The position numbers and the translations under genes were made by a program. The notes under the pieces were generated by a model. That model saw nothing but the letters and a program-made list of their open reading frames with translations. It was not told where the DNA came from and searched no databases. Positions 14,950-17,802 of a stretch of 17,802 bases of DNA are shown piece after piece (within the stretch, counting starts at the first letter, position 1; the number at the start of each line of letters is the position of its first letter). The stretch is taken from NCBI GenBank assembly GCA_027622115.1, contig JAQBZS010000026.1:1-17802 (forward strand), written 5' to 3'. This DNA comes from Planctomycetota bacterium (GTDB lineage: Bacteria; Planctomycetota; Planctomycetia; Planctomycetales; Planctomycetaceae).

Positions 14950-15024
14950 CGCGATTCGAATCGCGGCACGGCCTAGAGACTATCTGAAAAAGCGGGACAC
15001 GGTTTTTCAGATGGCTTCTAGGCC
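14950..15024. promoter_or_regulatory. 16-bp perfect palindrome and 55-base stem-loop
   Basis: CGCGATTCGAATCGCG (14950-14965) is a perfect palindrome. Just after it, GGCCTAGA (14970-14977) pairs with TCTAGGCC (15017-15024), and ATCTGAAAAA (14982-14991) pairs with TTTTTCAGAT (15003-15012), around an 11-base loop with a 4x4 internal loop. The hairpin ends 29 bases before the lipoprotein start. The inner T-run lies inside the stem, so it is not a standard terminator. It may be a dispersed palindromic repeat, or an operator plus leader structure. Confidence 0.8.
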
Positions 15025-15053
15025 AAAACTCCGTCCCGACGTGCGAGGAAGCA

Positions 15054-15464
15054 ATGAGCCGTTTGAGTGTCGCGATCATCCTGTTGGCTGCGTTCGGCTG
15101 TGGGGAGAAGTATGGGAAGCCCGTCGAAGTCACGGGCAAAGTGACAAAGGGCGGCAAGGCCGTGGAAAAAGCCCGAGTCGAATTTCACGCCGCATCGAGT
15201 GAACTTCCCGCAGAACATCGCACCCGATTCACGACGACCGATCCTCAAGGACTCTACAAACTCGACCAAGTCTATCCTGCGGACTATGAGGTTCGTGTCG
15301 AGATGATCGGGGGCGGTGACGTCGATCCTGAAAGAGCGACTGCTGCCGGCGGCGGAAACGCGCCGAACGATAAAGGGGAACTCACCACGCCTTGGACCGT
15401 CAAAGTCACCGGCGAAAAGAAGTCCTTCGACTTTGATCTTGATAAGCCCGAATCGGGCAAATAA
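15054..15464 (+). CDS. small lipoprotein with carboxypeptidase-regulatory-like domain
   Basis: 136 residues from ATG with a GAGGAAG ribosome site. The N-terminus is a short lipoprotein signal: SVAIILLAAFG then Cys16 (lipobox LAAFGC), so Cys16 should be lipidated after cleavage. Residues about 24-80 (VEVTGKVTKGGKAVEKARVEF, shortened here, then TTTDPQGLYKL) have the beta-sandwich pattern of carboxypeptidase-regulatory/transthyretin-like domains. The C-terminus is Asp/Lys-rich with an FDFDLDKP end. Planctomycetes often pair such lipoproteins with a DUF1559 gene, and here the DUF1559 gene starts 45 bases downstream, probably in one transcript. It is likely an envelope protein of unknown role. Confidence 0.85.
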   Translation: MSRLSVAIILLAAFGCGEKYGKPVEVTGKVTKGGKAVEKARVEFHAASSELPAEHRTRFTTTDPQGLYKLDQVYPADYEVRVEMIGGGDVDPERATAAGGGNAPNDKGELTTPWTVKVTGEKKSFDFDLDKPESGK

Positions 15465-15509
15465 TTCGTCGTCATCGTTACCGTTAATTCATTCGACAGG
15501 GGAAACGTC

Positions 15510-16472
15510 ATGCGAATCAGCCAATTGCCACGCGCTGGTCGGCGCGCCTTCACACTGATTGAATTGCTCGTCGTGATCGCCATTATCGCCATTCTTGTTG
15601 CGTTGCTGTTGCCGGCCGTGCAACAAGCCCGCGAGGCGGCTCGACGAAGTTCCTGCAAGAACAACCTGAAACAAATCGCGCTGGCGCTGCACAATTATCT
15701 GGACATGACCGGCGGAACGTTTCCGCGAGGCGCCTACGTTGCACGCGGTCGAAACTGTTGCTGCTCGAATTCCGACTGGGGCCGGGGACGCACCGTACAC
15801 ATGATGCTCTTGCCGTATATCGAGCAAGGAACGCTTTATAAGCAACTGAATTTCAACGTCCGCGTGGACCAAGGCGCCAACGCCGGTCTGATTCGCACGA
15901 AGATCTCGACTTATCTGTGCCCGAGTGCTTCCGGATTCCAGATGCAGACCAGCATGTTCAACGGCGGCGTGCCCGTGCATCCGCATAACTATCCTGGAGC
16001 AGGCACGTACCACGGTTGGGCTGGCTGTGGTCGGCACGGGAATTCGACGATCAACGGCGTGTTTTCTCAGCGTTTTGGGATCCAAGAAGAAAACGGCTCC
16101 GCTGCCGATCCCGCGTTTAAGTTACGCAATGTGACCGACGGCACCAGCAACACGATGTGCTTTGCGGAAACCGCTCAAGGGCTGCCGACTTATGTAAGCG
16201 GCGCGCTGAATGCCCAATGGTCGAACTTTCGCGGTCGAGGCTGGGCCGACCCTTACTACAACAGCACGCTTTATTCGATCGGTTCCACGCCCAATAGCCT
16301 GGTCTCGCAATACGGCGGATACAACGCCAGCAATACGGTCAGCTACCACGTTGGCGGTGTGAATGTCGCATTTCTGGACGGTCGCGTTCGATTCGTCAAC
16401 GACAACATCAACGGCGACATTTGGTATGCGACAGGGACGCCGCAGCGTGGCGAAGTCGTTGGCGAGTTTTAA
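15510..16472 (+). CDS. DUF1559 pseudopilin-like protein
   Basis: 320 residues with an AGGGGA ribosome site. The type IV prepilin-like N-terminus is RRAFTLIELLVVIAIIAILV (11-30), with Glu18 at the +5 position and a hydrophobic helix to about residue 34. The predicted cleavage is after Ala13, where Gly is usual; Ala is an accepted variant. PAVQQAREAARRSSCKNNLKQ (35-55, one residue over the core) is the conserved DUF1559 block. The end carries the H-x9-DG motif (HVGGVNVAFLDG). Residues 82-86 contain three consecutive Cys (NCCCS), a family variation. These proteins are strongly expanded in planctomycetes and are thought to be secreted or surface-exposed through a type II/IV system. The length is typical. 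Confidence 0.95.
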   Translation: MRISQLPRAGRRAFTLIELLVVIAIIAILVALLLPAVQQAREAARRSSCKNNLKQIALALHNYLDMTGGTFPRGAYVARGRNCCCSNSDWGRGRTVHMMLLPYIEQGTLYKQLNFNVRVDQGANAGLIRTKISTYLCPSASGFQMQTSMFNGGVPVHPHNYPGAGTYHGWAGCGRHGNSTINGVFSQRFGIQEENGSAADPAFKLRNVTDGTSNTMCFAETAQGLPTYVSGALNAQWSNFRGRGWADPYYNSTLYSIGSTPNSLVSQYGGYNASNTVSYHVGGVNVAFLDGRVRFVNDNINGDIWYATGTPQRGEVVGEF

Positions 16473-16631
16473 GCTCGTGTTGACTTACGTTTTTTGCTCG
16501 CGAAGGTCTTAGCCCTTTGTTGCGAATCAATCGCTCAGTTTGACGTCCGAGTTCCGAAACCTGCATTTCCCGGTCACCCCAAATATTTAAGGCTCGAGGC
16601 TCGGGGGGCGGTGCAGTAATTCGGAATGAAT

Positions 16632-16772
16632 TCAGTTCGAACCGACAAACCACGAAGCAGCAAACCCTACGACGAGCAGAGCGAACGCTGCGACGGCAGT
16701 TCGGCGAATCACGCGTTTTCGTCGATCGGACCAGGCCAAGGGATGTTTGCCTCCGGCAATGACACCGTTCAC
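16632..16772 (-). CDS. candidate small tail-anchored membrane protein
   Basis: A 46-residue frame from a GTG start, below usual ORF-calling lengths. The frame is open further upstream (reading ASEINVVRYGPVNGVIAGGK) to a TGA near 16813, but no better start was seen there. The protein reads as a soluble part (GGKHPLAWSD), a strongly basic stretch (RRKRVIRR), then a 20-residue hydrophobic helix (TAVAAFALLVVGFAASWFVG) and a 2-residue tail. The basic-then-hydrophobic order and C-terminal helix look like a real membrane anchor with a cytoplasmic N-terminus. About 60% of third positions are G/C by eye. I do not recognise the family. It lies past the DUF1501 terminator, so it would need its own promoter. 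Confidence 0.4.
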   Translation of the reverse strand: MNGVIAGGKHPLAWSDRRKRVIRRTAVAAFALLVVGFAASWFVGSN

Positions 16773-16920
16773 GGGGCCGTAGCGAACGACGTTGATTTCA
16801 GAAGCTAATTGTGATCACCCAATCGCACGCGGAGCGATCATCCATCGACCGCACGCTCCAGTTCCGCAATGGCTCATACCTGCTGCATTGTGAATCCTGC
16901 CACGACATTCGAAACGCAAA

Positions 16921-16951
16921 CGGCCCGCGCTTCTTTTGGAAACGCGGGCCG
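16921..16951 (-). terminator. intrinsic terminator of the DUF1501 gene
   Basis: A perfect 9-bp GC-rich stem (CGGCCCGCG at 16921-16929 and CGCGGGCCG at 16943-16951) with a 13-base loop. On the - strand it is followed by TTTGCGTTT. It lies 37 bases past the DUF1501 stop, at the right distance and orientation for that gene. Confidence 0.8.
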
Positions 16952-16987
16952 CAATAGTTTCTGAGATTGTTTGACCTCAAACGCCGG

Positions 16988-17802
16988 TCAGACCAATTCG
17001 GCGATCGGTTTGCCTTCTTCCACCATGTAGACGGGGCGTCCAGCTTCGTTGACGAATTGCGATCGCGGATCCATGCCGAGTACCTTGAAGAACGTGGCCA
17101 TCAAGTCTTGCGGTCGAACCGGTGTCGTCTTCGGAACGTCGACCTTCGAAGCCGACTCGCCAATGACCTGGCCCATCTTCAAGCCGCCGCCCGCCAGGGC
17201 GAGCGTGCTCAGCGGAGCCCAGTGATCGCGTCCGGCATTCTTGTTAATCTTCGGCGTGCGTCCGAACTCGCCCGTGATCACCAACAAAACGTTGCGATCG
17301 AGGCTGCGTTGGTACATGTCATCGACGAACGCGTTGACCGCATGGTCCATTTGGGGCGAAAGCTTATTCATGTTCTCGCCGATTTTGCCGTGCATGTCCC
17401 AGCCACCGTAGGACAGCGTGACGAACCCGCAGCCAGCTTCGACCAAACGCCGTGCTCGCAGCAACTGTTGGCCAAGTCCGGCACCGTATCGCGCGGTGAC
17501 TCGCGGGTCTTCGTACTTGAGATCAAACGCTCGTTGCGAGCGGCTGAGCACCAAGCTGAAGGCCTGTTGTTCGAAGGCGTCCAAACCATCCATGAGACCA
17601 CTGCGGTCGACTTGGCGGTTGATGTTGTCCAGCCCGTCCAGCAATGCTCGCCGTTTGCCGAGCCGCTGTTCGTTGATGGCCAGAGCCATGTTCTTGCGAG
17701 CTTGCCCACCCGGATCGAAGGGGCTGTTCGCGGCACCCAAAAACGATGGGCCGTCCGAACCGATTCCACCCAATCGCACATAGGTCGGCATACCCGATTC
17801 CG
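16988..17802 (-). CDS. DUF1501 (sulfatase-like) protein, C-terminal part, runs off the window
   Basis: The frame is open to the window edge. Met at 17791 is internal, since ESG precedes it in frame, and full-length DUF1501 proteins are about 430-480 residues while about 270 are here. Typical DUF1501 segments are visible: GAGLGQQLLRARRLVEAGCGFV, shortened in the core to LLRARRLVEAG, then GGWDMHGKI, then MDHAVNAFVDDMYQRSL, then VLLVITGEFGRTPKIN, NAGRDHWAPLSTLALAGGG, and the closing RPQDLMATFFKVLGMD. The family has an alkaline-phosphatase-like fold with the metal/active-site pattern GEFGRTP and GRDHW. In planctomycetes it usually follows a DUF1549/DUF1553 cytochrome-like gene, which would lie beyond the right edge. 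Function unknown; most are exported by Tat, but that end is outside the window. Confidence 0.93.
   Translation of the reverse strand, partial: ESGMPTYVRLGGIGSDGPSFLGAANSPFDPGGQARKNMALAINEQRLGKRRALLDGLDNINRQVDRSGLMDGLDAFEQQAFSLVLSRSQRAFDLKYEDPRVTARYGAGLGQQLLRARRLVEAGCGFVTLSYGGWDMHGKIGENMNKLSPQMDHAVNAFVDDMYQRSLDRNVLLVITGEFGRTPKINKNAGRDHWAPLSTLALAGGGLKMGQVIGESASKVDVPKTTPVRPQDLMATFFKVLGMDPRSQFVNEAGRPVYMVEEGKPIAELV

Larger units (their letters stand above)
16473..16987. other. intergenic region between DUF1559 and DUF1501 genes
   Basis: 515 bases between convergent genes. It holds the DUF1501 terminator (16921-16951) and a candidate small minus-strand gene (16632-16772), listed separately. A T-run (TTTTTT at about 16491) follows the DUF1559 stop but no convincing hairpin precedes it. 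Nothing else was recognised. Confidence 0.5.

Noticed and set aside
16626..16808. 60-residue + strand frame in the last gap
   Set aside because: No motif, and it is antisense to the more protein-like small membrane frame.

Overview
This window looks like part of a planctomycete chromosome of fairly high G+C. The taxonomic reading rests on three family signatures: a DUF1559 pseudopilin-like protein with an H-x9-DG tail (15510-16472), a small lipoprotein of the carboxypeptidase-regulatory type directly before it, and a DUF1501 (sulfatase-like) protein at the right edge. Every gene except the DUF1501 gene and one candidate small membrane protein lies on the + strand. No tRNA, rRNA, CRISPR array or transposase was seen.

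Left and central part (103-11948): a co-directional cluster that I regard as a candidate undescribed redox system. In order it holds a trypsin-like serine protease; a Rieske [2Fe-2S] protein; a large molybdopterin oxidoreductase of the arsenite-oxidase (AioA) type, broken by one in-frame TGA but otherwise continuous; a protein resembling the N-terminal part of LodA/GoxA-type quinoprotein oxidases; a 265-residue protein with a PDZ-like segment and the LodA-type catalytic end (candidate cysteine tryptophylquinone, CTQ, residues); a radical SAM/SPASM enzyme resembling QhpD; a doubtful 104-residue protein; and a FAD-dependent protein of the LodB/QhpG/tryptophan-halogenase type. The Rieske-then-Mo-subunit order matches aioB-aioA. 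The protease, radical SAM enzyme and flavoprotein match the kinds of maturation factors used for peptide-derived quinone cofactors. The Mo protein and the LodA-N-like protein end in the same roughly 80-residue domain, which is the strongest sequence evidence that the two modules work together. My inference is a multi-subunit oxidoreductase joining a protein-derived quinone to a Mo/Fe-S/Rieske electron-transfer unit. The substrate is unknown.

The gaps inside the cluster carry palindromic or tandem repeats: a 51-bp tandem duplication plus hairpins before the Mo gene, a roughly 40-bp hairpin-forming repeat before the LodA-N gene, and a long inverted repeat before the radical SAM gene.

Right part (12301-17802): a YgfZ/GcvT-like folate-binding protein (Fe-S enzyme maintenance), a RecA/RadA-like ATPase with a Lys/Ala then Met/Pro/Gln-rich N-terminus, a gap with strong palindromes, the lipoprotein and DUF1559 pair, a candidate tail-anchored small protein on the - strand, and the C-terminal part of a DUF1501 protein on the - strand with a clear terminator. 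All family assignments come from motifs recalled by eye, with no database search.
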